64,000 nt of DNA from a bacterium (lineage in GTDB: Bacteria > SZUA-79 > Acidulodesulfobacterales > Acidulodesulfobacteraceae), in assembly GCA_021777135.1 (NCBI GenBank), contig JAJYDX010000001.1, forward strand, positions 186,001-250,000, given 5' to 3'. The notes beneath the pieces were generated by a model. The model saw only the letters and a program-made list of their open reading frames with translations, did not search any database and was not told where the DNA came from. The translations under genes and the position numbers were made by a program. Positions 55,727 to 64,000 of this stretch are shown piece by piece. The first letter of the stretch is position 1. The number at the start of each line of letters is the position of its first letter.

Positions 55727-58700
55727 GAATGAAAGCAAAAATATAAATTCCGTAAGATTCAAGATATACATCCTTTTTATAATTTCCAACCTCGTCATTT
55801 TTTTAATCGGCACTTTCTTTATAATAAAAGGCATAAACTCATATGAGCAGAAATATTTGCGCGAAAAACTCAGATCTCAACTTATGGACGTTACTATGAG
55901 ATTCATTGCCGGCAGAAGGCGTATGCTTGAAAATGCCAATAATATAATAGCGCATGCTTTTAAAAAGAATTTTATACAAAGCATGTTTCCATCAAAAAAA
56001 ATAACCAGTGTATATTTGATTAAAGTTAAAAACGGGAAAATTTTAGATTTAGAAAGGTTTAACCAAAACGGGTACAAAACAGAACAAAATACAAAATATT
56101 CAAGGTTTTTATACATTATATCAATGAAACACAGGCACATATTATACGGGTTTGGTAGGGACGAACACGAAAAGCTTATTGATTTGAGAATTGTTTATAG
56201 ATTGCTAAGAAAAGGAAATGGTTATCTTTTGATTCTAAATAAGAATATTACTAGCAGCTATTTGTTACGAATTCGCAAAAAAAAGAATATGATTGCAAAT
56301 ATAGGCGTTTATTATGGTAACAGGAGGTCGGCAGTTACCGTATTTAGAAATAATAAGCTCATAGGAGTAGGGCAGCGCACAAATTTAAAGCAGTACAAAG
56401 TATTAAAAAAAGGGGAACATGTATATGAATCTCTTTGGCTAGGAGGCATTCCTTTTTATATTTATAATAGCCCCATTTATAATGTCGAAGGTAAAATAAT
56501 AGGAATAACAGGCGTAGGCATAAAAGAATTTGGCTGGTTTAAGTATATTTTTAAGTTTTATATGCTAATACTGGTATTTTTAATAATTTTGGCGACATCA
56601 TCTTTAATTTTCTTATATTTCAATAAAAGATTTATTAACAGATTTTACGAACTCCTGAGATTAATTAACGGAATAAATCCTAATAATCCTGAAAAATTGG
56701 AACATCCTTCCTCCTTTAAAAATAAACGTGGCATAGAAGTAGAATTGCTGGAACTATATGAAGCTATTAATGGACTTAATAATGCAATAATAGAAAAACG
56801 TAAAGAAAATCAAATAATAGTATCAATTATAAACGATTTTGGTATGGAGATAACAGTTGAAGACGATATAAACACAATCGCCGACAAACTTATTTCGGCA
56901 ATAGTCGAAAAAATGGGATTTGATTACGGCTGGTTCGGCATACCGGATGAATTAGATAAGGAAATAAAAATTAAAACCTCTTATAACTCTGATTTTAACT
57001 ATGCGAAGGACCTTATTATAAAATATGACGATTCGAACTATATGAAAAGTTTGACCGGAAAAGCTTTAAAGTCAATGAATTATATGGTAATTAACGATGT
57101 TTCGACAGATGAAAACATACCACTATATAAGCAAAGGCTTATGAATTATAACTTCAATTCTTTAGGAGCGTTTCCTTTGATTGCAAACGGCGAAATTTAC
57201 GGTATTATAGGGGTTTATTCCAAGGAAAAAAACGCTTTTTCCGGAATAGAGCCTGAAATAATCTTTAACCTTGCCGGATATGCCGCATATATAATTCAAT
57301 ATCTTAAAAATCTAAAGAGGTCTAAAGTTTTGTCAGATATGGCTGAGGACATGCTCCGTTATATCGCTTCGCAGGGGGAAACCGGAAGCCTAGAAGATAA
57401 ACATGAGAACTTTTTTGAAAGAGACAAGTTTTTTAACGGTGTAGAAGAAAACTTGAGTGCAGATTTTGTAGAATTTATTATTTACGATACTGTAAGGGAT
57501 GAAATATCGGATGCATTGTTTTCTAAAGGCTGGAATAATAATATAGGCGTCAGTTCTATAGCTCCTGAACCTACAAAATTTATAAGAGAAAGAGTTAAAG
57601 AAAACAGGCTGGATTGCTACGATTACCTTGAAGATGAATTAACGACGCCGAAATTTAAGAATATGAATGTCCGAGATATAATATTATTTGCCTTTAAGGG
57701 TTCTAAAAATCACAGATATTTAGCTGTTTCCGGTGCTAAAGATAGGAGAATATTGTTTAAGGAGCAGGACATATATTTTTTCAGGGACGCAATGACCTTA
57801 TTTGCAGGTTATTATGAGATAAACAAATTATACCAAGAGTTGGAATCATCTTTGGAAATTCTCGAAAACAGGGAAATACTTATAAATAAAATGACTGCAT
57901 TTGGACTTGTCTCGGTAAATATTACTAAAGAAACTGTGGATATTTACAACGATTACCTCGCTTCTATTTTTGAACTTGATAAATTCAATGCTACGTTGTC
58001 AATAAACCAATTTTATGAAAACATTAAAAAATCATTCGAAGACGAATATCTTGCAGAAAAAATATTTCAAACTTATGTAAAAAACAGATATGTTTCGACA
58101 ATAGACAGTGTTGAAATAAGCCTTAAATCTGGCATTATATTGAGCATGAAGTCTAACCTTTTTTCAACTAAAGAAGGAGAGATTATAAGGCTTTTAGTTT
58201 TTGAAAACGTAACGGACATAAAAAATTATTTAAAAGATATGGAAAGGTCTAAAGATAGATTAAATATATTATATAATCTATCTTATAAGCTTTCCAATGT
58301 TTTTACTATTGAATATGCCATAAAAACTTTTGCCGAAGGTATTTATTCCATAAAAAAGGAGGGTAACGGAATAGTAGATTCTATACATATAAACATTTTT
58401 GATTCGGTTAATAAAAAAACAGTTACTTCGTTGATTTATTACAGGAATGAAAATGAATCATGGGATGACCCGGCACTAAAACATTCTGATAATTCCTCTA
58501 AAATAATTGTTACGGTCAATAACATTAATTATAAAGATTACATTTCAAACTGCAAGCTTTTAAAAAGAAGGAAAAAATCTGATTTGATAGATATGACGGA
58601 TAATTGCGAATTTAGGGGAACGGACGGAAGCTATAGATGCTTTGTTCTTAAAATCAGCGACGAGGTGGCAAGCACTGTTTCAGTAGAATCAAAGGATAAA

Positions 58701-59330
58701 AATTTCTTTTCCTTGGAAATAACTGATTTAATAAGAGAAATAATTAATATAGCCTCTCCGGTATTTGCAAAACTTATATTAATAGAAACCAATAAGGAAC
58801 TCGCGATTACTGATTCTCTAACCGGAATATACAATAGAAGATTTATGTATGAATTCACGAAAAGGGAAATATCAAGGGCTATAAGGAATTCTACAGATCT
58901 TTCAATAGTTATATTAGATATAGATAAATTTAAAGACATAAACGATAATTATGGCCATCATATTGGCGATCTTATGTTGATGGAATTTGTTGGTGACTTA
59001 AAAAATGTTTTAATGCGAAAACAGGATATTATTACTAGATACGGCGGCGACGAATTTGTTATGATTTTACCGGATACAGATAAAGAGAATGCCTTTAATT
59101 TAATGGAAAAATTAAGAATTAACATTCAAGACAAAGTATATAAATTTCAAAATAACTTAAGTTTAAGTATTACCATATCCATTGGTTTAGCAAATTTAAT
59201 ATCTAAAGAGGTAAATAAAAAAATAAAAGACAACAAAAATACAGAAGAAATTTTAAACATTCTATTAAAAATGGCAGACGATAATTTGTATAAAGCTAAG
59301 GACTTAGGTAGAAATAAAGTTATAGGATAA
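55719..59330 (+). CDS. Large membrane sensor diguanylate cyclase (Cache-like, GAF, GGDEF)
   Basis: 1203 aa. TM1 (about 13-35) and TM2 (about 285-310) enclose a periplasmic sensor of about 250 aa that looks Cache-like (YIYNSPIYNVEGKIIGITGVGI before TM2). Then come a GAF-type domain (about 385-540: GFDYGWFGIPDE, IYGIIGVYSKEKNAFSG), further sensor regions (540-1000), and a C-terminal GGDEF domain (about 1035-1203) with LDIDKFKDINDNYGHHIGD and active site RYGGDEF. RKQD, five residues before GGDEF, is an I-site. The signal is unknown. It starts inside the ubiE end. Confidence 0.9.
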   Translation: MLKNESKNINSVRFKIYILFIISNLVIFLIGTFFIIKGINSYEQKYLREKLRSQLMDVTMRFIAGRRRMLENANNIIAHAFKKNFIQSMFPSKKITSVYLIKVKNGKILDLERFNQNGYKTEQNTKYSRFLYIISMKHRHILYGFGRDEHEKLIDLRIVYRLLRKGNGYLLILNKNITSSYLLRIRKKKNMIANIGVYYGNRRSAVTVFRNNKLIGVGQRTNLKQYKVLKKGEHVYESLWLGGIPFYIYNSPIYNVEGKIIGITGVGIKEFGWFKYIFKFYMLILVFLIILATSSLIFLYFNKRFINRFYELLRLINGINPNNPEKLEHPSSFKNKRGIEVELLELYEAINGLNNAIIEKRKENQIIVSIINDFGMEITVEDDINTIADKLISAIVEKMGFDYGWFGIPDELDKEIKIKTSYNSDFNYAKDLIIKYDDSNYMKSLTGKALKSMNYMVINDVSTDENIPLYKQRLMNYNFNSLGAFPLIANGEIYGIIGVYSKEKNAFSGIEPEIIFNLAGYAAYIIQYLKNLKRSKVLSDMAEDMLRYIASQGETGSLEDKHENFFERDKFFNGVEENLSADFVEFIIYDTVRDEISDALFSKGWNNNIGVSSIAPEPTKFIRERVKENRLDCYDYLEDELTTPKFKNMNVRDIILFAFKGSKNHRYLAVSGAKDRRILFKEQDIYFFRDAMTLFAGYYEINKLYQELESSLEILENREILINKMTAFGLVSVNITKETVDIYNDYLASIFELDKFNATLSINQFYENIKKSFEDEYLAEKIFQTYVKNRYVSTIDSVEISLKSGIILSMKSNLFSTKEGEIIRLLVFENVTDIKNYLKDMERSKDRLNILYNLSYKLSNVFTIEYAIKTFAEGIYSIKKEGNGIVDSIHINIFDSVNKKTVTSLIYYRNENESWDDPALKHSDNSSKIIVTVNNINYKDYISNCKLLKRRKKSDLIDMTDNCEFRGTDGSYRCFVLKISDEVASTVSVESKDKNFFSLEITDLIREIINIASPVFAKLILIETNKELAITDSLTGIYNRRFMYEFTKREISRAIRNSTDLSIVILDIDKFKDINDNYGHHIGDLMLMEFVGDLKNVLMRKQDIITRYGGDEFVMILPDTDKENAFNLMEKLRINIQDKVYKFQNNLSLSITISIGLANLISKEVNKKIKDNKNTEEILNILLKMADDNLYKAKDLGRNKVIG

Positions 59331-59349
59331 AACTGGCGCAAATTTTTAT

Positions 59350-59378
59350 TTGACATTAGTAAATATCTTCTATATACT
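59350..59378 (+). promoter_or_regulatory. Sigma70 promoter for the SAM-riboswitch operon
   Basis: TTGACA (59350-59355), a 17-bp spacer and TATACT (59373-59378). It starts transcription about 50 nt before the riboswitch. Confidence 0.85.
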
Positions 59379-59433
59379 ATTATTAAGTAAGTTTTATTAC
59401 AGTTATCTCATAATATACACAATAAATATAGTT

Positions 59434-59534
59434 CTTATCGAGAGCGGTAGAGGGACGGGCCCTATGAAACCGCAGCAACCGATTAAATTTTAAAGTCGGT
59501 GCTAATTCCCGCAGGTTTATTCCTGAAAGATAAG
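59434..59534 (+). ncRNA. SAM-I (S-box) riboswitch
   Basis: CTTATCGAGAGCGGTAGAGG, then GACGGGCCCTATGAAACCG-CAGCAACC, a variable P3/P4 region and the closing GATAAG, which pairs with CTTATC (P1). All the core S-box elements (kink-turn GAGAG, GGGCCC-TGA, GCAACC) are present. It binds S-adenosylmethionine and turns expression off when SAM is high. Confidence 0.96.
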
Positions 59535-59552
59535 AAGGATGAGTTTTCTTAG

Positions 59553-59592
59553 ACCTCTTCTTCCTTATTTTACGGGAAGAAGAGGTTTTTTA
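59553..59592 (+). terminator. SAM-riboswitch terminator
   Basis: ACCTCTTCTTCC pairs with GGAAGAAGAGGT over 12 bp, followed by TTTTTTATTTTTT. It is the expression platform; the AAGAAGGA strand upstream can compete for the CTTCTT arm as antiterminator. Confidence 0.92.
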
Positions 59593-59625
59593 TTTTTTAA
59601 ATTGATTTTAAATAAAGGAGAGAAA

Positions 59626-60870
59626 ATGTTTGTTAAAGGGTTAAAATGCAGGGAATGTGGCAAGGAATATCCGGATAGTCCGCTTTATGTTTGCGATTAT
59701 TGCTTCGGTCCGCTGGAAGTAGACTATGATTACGATAAAATAAAAAAAGAAATAACCAGGGAAAAGATAAAATCGCGTGATGCGAATATGTGGCGATATC
59801 AGGAACTCCTTCCTATAAAAGGAGAAATAAAAATCGGCAAAAACGTTGGATATACTCCTCTAGTAAAAGCCGATAATCTTGCAAAAGCTTTAGGCGTTAA
59901 AGAAATATACGTTAAAAACGATGCAGTAAATTTTCCTACTTTATCTTTTAAAGACAGGGTTGTTTCAGTAGCAATAGCAAAGGCAAAGGAATTTGGATTT
60001 AAGACCGTAGCATGCGCTTCTACCGGAAACCTTGCCAATTCCGTCGCAGCTTTAGCTGCTTCTTCAGGATATGAGAGTTTCGTATTTATACCGTCCAATC
60101 TTGAAGTAGGGAAAGTTCTAGGAACTTTAATATATGATACCAATTTAGTTAAAATTAACGGCAGCTATGATAAGGTCAACAGGCTTTGCACTGAAATAGC
60201 CGGAAAACACAGCTGGGCATTCGTAAATATCAATTTAAGACCGTATTATGCCGAAGGGTCGAAATCGCTTACTTTCGAAATGCTGGAGCAGTTAGGATTC
60301 AGGGCTCCCGACAATGTCGTAGTTCCTATGGCCGGAGGCTCTTTAATAACAAAAGTCGGAAAAGCGATAGACGAATTCAATTACTGCGGCCTACTCGAAG
60401 AAAAACCCCATACAAAAATTTTCGGAGCTCAGGCAACAGGATGTAATCCTATAACATCTACGGTAAAAGAAAAAAGAGAATTTATAAAACCGGTAAGGAA
60501 TCCAGATACTATTGCAAAATCTCTTGCAATCGGTAATCCCGCCGACGGGTATTACGCATCAGACCTTATGAATAAAACAGGCGGTTACGGCGAAGACGCC
60601 ACAGATGAAGAGATAGTGGAAGGAATGAAACTTTTAGCCGCTACGGAAGGTATATTTACAGAAACTGCCGGCGGCGTAACAGTAGCAGTAGCAAAAAAAC
60701 TTATAGAAAAGGGACATATAAGCAAAAAGGAAACTACTGTTTTAGCTATTACGGGAAACGGCTTAAAAACGCTTGAAGCCGTAACCGGAAAGTTGAAAGA
60801 AGCGCCGGTAATCGAAGCAAACCTAGAAGAGTTTGAATCGGTACTTGCTAAAATTAAAACCAAAAAATAA
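59626..60870 (+). CDS. thrC: Threonine synthase (ThrC), SAM-riboswitch controlled
   Basis: 414 aa from the ATG at 59626, with AAAGGAG just upstream; the ORF-track start at 59539 is inside the terminator hairpin region and is wrong. N-terminal zinc-ribbon-like CRECGKEYP...CDYC, then PLP-enzyme blocks: VGYTPLVKADNLAKALG, the Lys in PTLSFKDRVVSVA, CASTGNLANSVAALAA and the C-terminal ITGNGLKTLEAVTGK. The family converts O-phosphohomoserine to threonine. A SAM riboswitch on thrC, and sulfur-carrier genes downstream, raise the possibility that this paralogue works in homocysteine formation. Confidence 0.9.
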   Translation: MFVKGLKCRECGKEYPDSPLYVCDYCFGPLEVDYDYDKIKKEITREKIKSRDANMWRYQELLPIKGEIKIGKNVGYTPLVKADNLAKALGVKEIYVKNDAVNFPTLSFKDRVVSVAIAKAKEFGFKTVACASTGNLANSVAALAASSGYESFVFIPSNLEVGKVLGTLIYDTNLVKINGSYDKVNRLCTEIAGKHSWAFVNINLRPYYAEGSKSLTFEMLEQLGFRAPDNVVVPMAGGSLITKVGKAIDEFNYCGLLEEKPHTKIFGAQATGCNPITSTVKEKREFIKPVRNPDTIAKSLAIGNPADGYYASDLMNKTGGYGEDATDEEIVEGMKLLAATEGIFTETAGGVTVAVAKKLIEKGHISKKETTVLAITGNGLKTLEAVTGKLKEAPVIEANLEEFESVLAKIKTKK

Positions 60871-60907
60871 TTAATTTTAATAATTTAAATATAATCAGGA
60901 GGTTACT

Positions 60908-61423
60908 ATGTCTATAAAAGTCAGAATACCAACGCCTTTAAGAACATTAACCGGAGGCAAAGCCGAAGTAGAATCTAATGGTTCTAACATAATTGAAATT
61001 ATAAACGATTTGGAAAGAAATTTTTCTGGAATTAAAGAACGTATTTGCGAACAAAACGACCAAGTCAGGAGATTTGTAAACGTGTACCTTAACGATGAGG
61101 ATATCAGATTTATCGACAATATAAACTCTAAAGTCAAAGACGGCGATACTATATCCATAATACCGGCTATAGCGGGCGGCGCACCCGAAAAAAAAAAATT
61201 TTATCTCAATTATCCGCAGGAAGTAATTAAGGAACCTTTAATTTACCTTGTTGGAAAAAATTACAACGTAATTACTAACATTAGAAGCGCAAGCATATCA
61301 AACGATATAGGTATAATCGCGATAGAGTTGGAAGGCGAATCTAAGGACATAGAAAACGCAGTCAAATTTTTAGAATCCAAAAACGTAATAGTTGAGCCTA
61401 TCGTGTTAGACGTGGTGGAATGA
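60908..61423 (+). CDS. MoaD/ThiS-like sulfur carrier fused to a C-terminal NIL domain
   Basis: 171 aa. Residues 1-91 are a ubiquitin-like sulfur carrier (VRIPTPLRTLTGGKAEVES, FVNVYLNDEDIRFI, VKDGDTISIIPAIAGG) with the Gly-Gly at 90-91. In ordinary carriers this is the C-terminus; here it continues APEKKKFYLNYPQ into a ferredoxin-like NIL domain (about 97-171, FYLNYPQEVIKEPLIYLVGK). NIL domains occur in MetN and in archaeal homocysteine-forming proteins. To accept sulfur the chain would need cutting after GG91, a job for the JAMM protease at 63554. AGGAGG precedes the ATG. Confidence 0.87.
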   Translation: MSIKVRIPTPLRTLTGGKAEVESNGSNIIEIINDLERNFSGIKERICEQNDQVRRFVNVYLNDEDIRFIDNINSKVKDGDTISIIPAIAGGAPEKKKFYLNYPQEVIKEPLIYLVGKNYNVITNIRSASISNDIGIIAIELEGESKDIENAVKFLESKNVIVEPIVLDVVE

Positions 61424-61460
61424 GCACTTAAATAACTTTTTTAAAGAAAGGAGTTTTAAA

Positions 61461-62264
61461 TTGGATTTTAGCGAAGAACAAATAAAAAGATATGCAAGGC
61501 ATATTATTTTGCCTGAAGTTGGCGGAGAAGGGCAAGAAAAACTGCTTGCGTCCAAGGTTCTTCTTATAGGCGCTGGAGGACTCGGTGCTCCATGCGGATA
61601 TTATCTTGGCGCTGCAGGAATAGGAACGCTTGGCATAGTGGATTACGATACCGTAGATTTATCTAACCTTCAACGGCAAATTTGGCACGGAACATCTGAC
61701 GTAGGAAGATATAAGGTTGATTCTGCAAAAGATTCAATAGAGCGTATTAATCCAGACGTAAAAGTAGTAACTTATAAAGAAGGAATAAATGCCGCTAATA
61801 TTAAAGAAATTATCAAAGATTATGACGTTGTCATAGATGCTACAGACAATTTCCCCACCAGATTTCTTATTAATGATGCCTGTCATTTTATGAAAAAACC
61901 CCTTGTTTACGGTTCTATCTTTAGATTTGACGGACAGGCTACGGTATTTTTGCCAGAAGAAGGTCCATGCTATAGATGCCTGTTTCCGACTCCACCGCCC
62001 GCAGGTTTGGTTCCGAGCTGCCAGGAAGCTGGAGTCTTAGGGGTTCTCCCCGGTATAATAGGGGCAATTCAGGCAAACGAAGCTATAAAAATAATTTTAG
62101 GCATAGGACAGACTTTAAACGGCAGGCTTCTTATATACGATGCGCTAGATATGAAATTTACGGAAATGAAACTTAGGAAGGATAAAACTTGCCCATTATG
62201 CGGAGAAACCCCAACTATTTTTGAATTAATAGAATACGGCGACTTGTGTGAGTTTAAAAGCTAA
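61461..62264 (+). CDS. E1-like adenylyltransferase (ThiF/MoeB/HesA family)
   Basis: 267 aa with a TTG start; AAAGGAG lies 8 nt upstream. Nucleotide site VLLIGAGGLGAPCGYYLGAAG, VDYDTVDLSNLQRQI (Arg finger region), DATDNFPTRFLIND, and zinc cysteine pairs CYRC and CPLC. There is no rhodanese domain. It adenylates the carrier's C-terminal glycine so sulfur can be loaded as a thiocarboxylate. Its position directly after the carrier gene supports that pairing. Confidence 0.93.
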   Translation: MDFSEEQIKRYARHIILPEVGGEGQEKLLASKVLLIGAGGLGAPCGYYLGAAGIGTLGIVDYDTVDLSNLQRQIWHGTSDVGRYKVDSAKDSIERINPDVKVVTYKEGINAANIKEIIKDYDVVIDATDNFPTRFLINDACHFMKKPLVYGSIFRFDGQATVFLPEEGPCYRCLFPTPPPAGLVPSCQEAGVLGVLPGIIGAIQANEAIKIILGIGQTLNGRLLIYDALDMKFTEMKLRKDKTCPLCGETPTIFELIEYGDLCEFKS

Positions 62265-62292
62265 GATAATAAAATTGGAGGGCACGAACTAA

Positions 62293-62541
62293 ATGTCCGA
62301 ATATAAAGAAAAAAGCGAATTAAATATAAAAGGGGAGATATGTCCCTTTACTTTCGTAAAGTCAAAACTTGCATTAGAAAAAATGAAAAAAGGAGAAATT
62401 TTACGGGTAGTTGTCGATTATGAACCGGCTATAAGAAATGTCCCGCGCTCTATGGAGGAACAAGGACATAAAGTTTTATCTATTAACAAAATTAACGAAA
62501 CAGATTATGAAATAATTGTTGAAAAAGATGGTAAAAAGTAA
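62293..62541 (+). CDS. TusA/SirA-family sulfur-relay protein
   Basis: 82 aa. LNIKGEICPFTFVKSKLALEKMKKGE carries the conserved Cys (C17) and the TusA helix, followed by VVDYEPAIRNVPRSMEEQGHKV. TusA-like proteins carry persulfide sulfur; here it probably delivers sulfur to the activated carrier. GGAGG lies 12 nt before the ATG. The end overlaps the next gene. Confidence 0.92.
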   Translation: MSEYKEKSELNIKGEICPFTFVKSKLALEKMKKGEILRVVVDYEPAIRNVPRSMEEQGHKVLSINKINETDYEIIVEKDGKK

Positions 62542-63472
62542 CTCAGGTTCTTTTAATTTTTTAAACTCGTTCTCCGCATTATCTAATATAGGTAAAACGG
62601 GCGCAGTTTTATTAAATAAAATTATCAATCCATATTTATGCGGTTCCAAATTATACGCAAAACTTGAAGGGCTTAATCCTGGAGGTTCCGTAAAAGACAG
62701 GCCTGCGCTTTATATGATAAAAAACGCCATCATTAACGGTAATTTAAAAGAAGGAATGGTCATAATAGATTCCTCTTCCGGCAATACAGGTATTTCTTAT
62801 GCTATGATAGGAGCCTTACTAGGAGTTAAAGTTAAAATATATGCTCCTTCCAATATGAGCGAGGAAAGAAAAAAAGTTATGCGTCTATACGGCGCAGAAT
62901 TAATTCTTACTCCGGCGGAAGAAAGTCATGATGGGGCAATCAAAAGAGCAGAGGAAGAATACAAAAGAGGTGGAAAAGACCTGTATTACATGCCTGATCA
63001 ATACAACAACGTTTTTAACCCGTTTGCTCATTACGAAACCACCGCAGTTGAACTTTTAGAGCAAACGGGAGGCAATATTGATTATTTTGCGACCGGAATA
63101 GGTACTGGAGGAACAATTCTTGGGGTTGGCAAAAAACTTAAAGAATACAACAATAATATAAAAATTATTGCCGTAGTGCCGGATAACGAAATGCATGGGA
63201 TAGAAGGTTGGAAATATAATTATGCTTTAAATTTTAAAGATTTTGACCAAAATAAAATAATAGACGATTTTGTAAAAGTGGATACAGAAGGTAGCTATTC
63301 AATGCTTAAAAAAATTATAAAAGAAGAGGGAATTCTGTGCGGTTTCTCGTCTGGAGCAAACGTTTACGGGATTAAGAAACTCACCGAAAAATACAGGGGA
63401 AATTTTGCTACAGTGCTTCCTGACACTGGTTTAAGATATCTTTCTACTAGGGTATTCAACGAGATAATGTAG
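62528..63472 (+). CDS. cysM: Cysteine synthase-like PLP enzyme (CysM/CysK family)
   Basis: 314 aa from the ATG at 62528 (tentative; the ORF track starts at a TTG at 62516 and neither has a strong ribosome site). It shows YAKLEGLNPGGSVKDRPALYMI with the PLP Lys, SSSGNTGISYAMIGALLG, GTGIGTGGTILGVGKKLKE-like IGTGGTILGVGKKL, and a terminal CGFSSGAN. In mycobacteria a CysM partner takes sulfur from a carrier thiocarboxylate (CysO); the operon suggests the same here. Whether the product is cysteine or homocysteine is open. Confidence 0.9.
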   Translation: MVKSNSGSFNFLNSFSALSNIGKTGAVLLNKIINPYLCGSKLYAKLEGLNPGGSVKDRPALYMIKNAIINGNLKEGMVIIDSSSGNTGISYAMIGALLGVKVKIYAPSNMSEERKKVMRLYGAELILTPAEESHDGAIKRAEEEYKRGGKDLYYMPDQYNNVFNPFAHYETTAVELLEQTGGNIDYFATGIGTGGTILGVGKKLKEYNNNIKIIAVVPDNEMHGIEGWKYNYALNFKDFDQNKIIDDFVKVDTEGSYSMLKKIIKEEGILCGFSSGANVYGIKKLTEKYRGNFATVLPDTGLRYLSTRVFNEIM

Positions 63473-63553
63473 CATAGAAATTAATTATATAATATAATAT
63501 CAAACACGATGTTATAATATATGTTGTTTATGCTACTTTAATTTTATATTAAA

Positions 63554-63985
63554 ATGTCCATAATAATTACAAAATCTGAATTTGAAATAATAAAAAAGCA
63601 TGCGGCGGATACATTTCCTTACGAAGCATGCGGCGGGCTTCTAGGAAGAATAGAGGGAGATTCTAGAATTGTCGTTAAGGCTTATCCAGCTGAAAACCGT
63701 TACGGTAAAATTACATGGGATAGTTTCGAAATTGAACCCAATGATATTTTAAATATGGATAAATTATGCGTTAAAGAAAATCTAGATATATTAGGTTTTT
63801 ATCATACGCATCCAAACCATCCTGCTATTCCTTCTAATTTCGATATAAATGCATCATGGCCTTTTTATTCTTACGTCATTATTTCTTTAAAAGGCAATAG
63901 TCCCGATAACGTCATAGATATAAGAAGTTATCTTATGGCTGATAGAATTTCGGAGCCAGTTGAAGAAAAAGTTATTATTAAATAA
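63554..63985 (+). CDS. mec: JAMM/MPN+ metalloprotease (Mec/HcyD-like)
   Basis: 143 aa. The JAMM zinc motif is complete: E24 in PYEACGGLL, H84 and H86 in GFYHTHPNHP, then S94 and D97 in IPSNFD. Relatives (Mec, HcyD) trim residues after the Gly-Gly of sulfur-carrier proteins or release cysteine from them. The preceding carrier has exactly such an internal GG. It is 81 bp after cysM with no Shine-Dalgarno, so it may have its own promoter. Confidence 0.9.
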   Translation: MSIIITKSEFEIIKKHAADTFPYEACGGLLGRIEGDSRIVVKAYPAENRYGKITWDSFEIEPNDILNMDKLCVKENLDILGFYHTHPNHPAIPSNFDINASWPFYSYVIISLKGNSPDNVIDIRSYLMADRISEPVEEKVIIK

Positions 63986-64000
63986 ATACTTTAAAAGAGA

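Noticed and set aside
59539-59625. N-terminal 29-residue extension of ThrC in the ORF track
   Set aside because: It lies in the riboswitch terminator, and the family N-terminus and ribosome site match the ATG at 59626.

Overview
The window is an AT-rich, gene-dense stretch of a Gram-negative bacterial chromosome. It carries LPS genes (gmhB, a lauroyl-type acyltransferase, a split lpxK, lptE), beta-barrel outer-membrane proteins and a quinol-type NO reductase. It also carries a complete Mo-nitrogenase set with the NifI1/NifI2 PII pair, which is typical of anaerobes. The mix fits a deltaproteobacterial-grade anaerobe or microaerophile (for example the acidophilic sulfate-reducer lineages), but the taxonomy is inferred, not shown. 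Initiation is mixed: many genes have a clear GGAG Shine-Dalgarno, while several (norC-like, nifV, the ANTAR regulator, secG, the TIM-barrel and MFS genes) have none.

Layout. 1-3.4 kb: a nitrosative-stress unit with divergent ric and norC-like/qNOR, and two near-identical inverted operator-like sites between them. 3.9-5.6 kb: a porin-like barrel protein with a terminator. 5.8-9.0 kb: an unknown protein, a TIM-barrel epimerase-like protein and an MFS transporter. 9.0-14.3 kb: rarA, a secreted DsrE-like protein, a Fur-family regulator, and a Fur-box-controlled Nramp transporter with a following porin. 14.4-27.4 kb: the nitrogen-fixation region: nifV (minus), crcB-DUF190 (minus), then nifH-nifB-methyltransferase-fdxB-nifD-nifK-nifE-nifN-nifX, an ANTAR response regulator, nifI1 and nifI2. 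27.4-36.8 kb: ogt, a zinc-ribbon protein, a Crp/Fnr regulator, rsmD, copA and the LPS/coaD/aminotransferase genes. 37-59.3 kb: housekeeping genes (rpsT, holA, secG, tRNA-Leu, gap-pgk, lspA, leuS, lptE, sugar-nucleotide enzymes, coaBC, ubiE) interspersed with two GGDEF proteins and one HD-GYP protein. 59.3-64 kb: a SAM-I riboswitch followed by thrC and a protein-thiocarboxylate sulfur-transfer operon (MoaD-NIL fusion, E1-like enzyme, TusA, CysM-like, JAMM protease).

The most interesting system is the control of the nif operon. A perfect sigma54 promoter (16773-16789) is separated from nifH by a leader of about 160 nt. The leader contains a strong intrinsic-terminator hairpin. Just before it, and overlapping its 5' arm, are two short stem-loops whose six-base loops (AUUGGG and AACGGC) both have A at position 1 and G at position 4. 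That is the two-hexaloop signature of RNAs bound by ANTAR antiterminators. The same gene cluster encodes a receiver-ANTAR response regulator behind its own perfect sigma54 promoter. I propose phospho-ANTAR antitermination of nifH transcription as an extra layer beside sigma54 activation and NifI-type post-translational control.

Second in interest is the SAM-riboswitch operon. Its sulfur carrier has an internal Gly-Gly followed by a NIL domain, and a JAMM protease is encoded in the same cluster, suggesting proteolytic maturation of a carrier for homocysteine or cysteine synthesis. Third, lpxK is split exactly at a dnaX-like A-AAA-AAG slippery heptamer.
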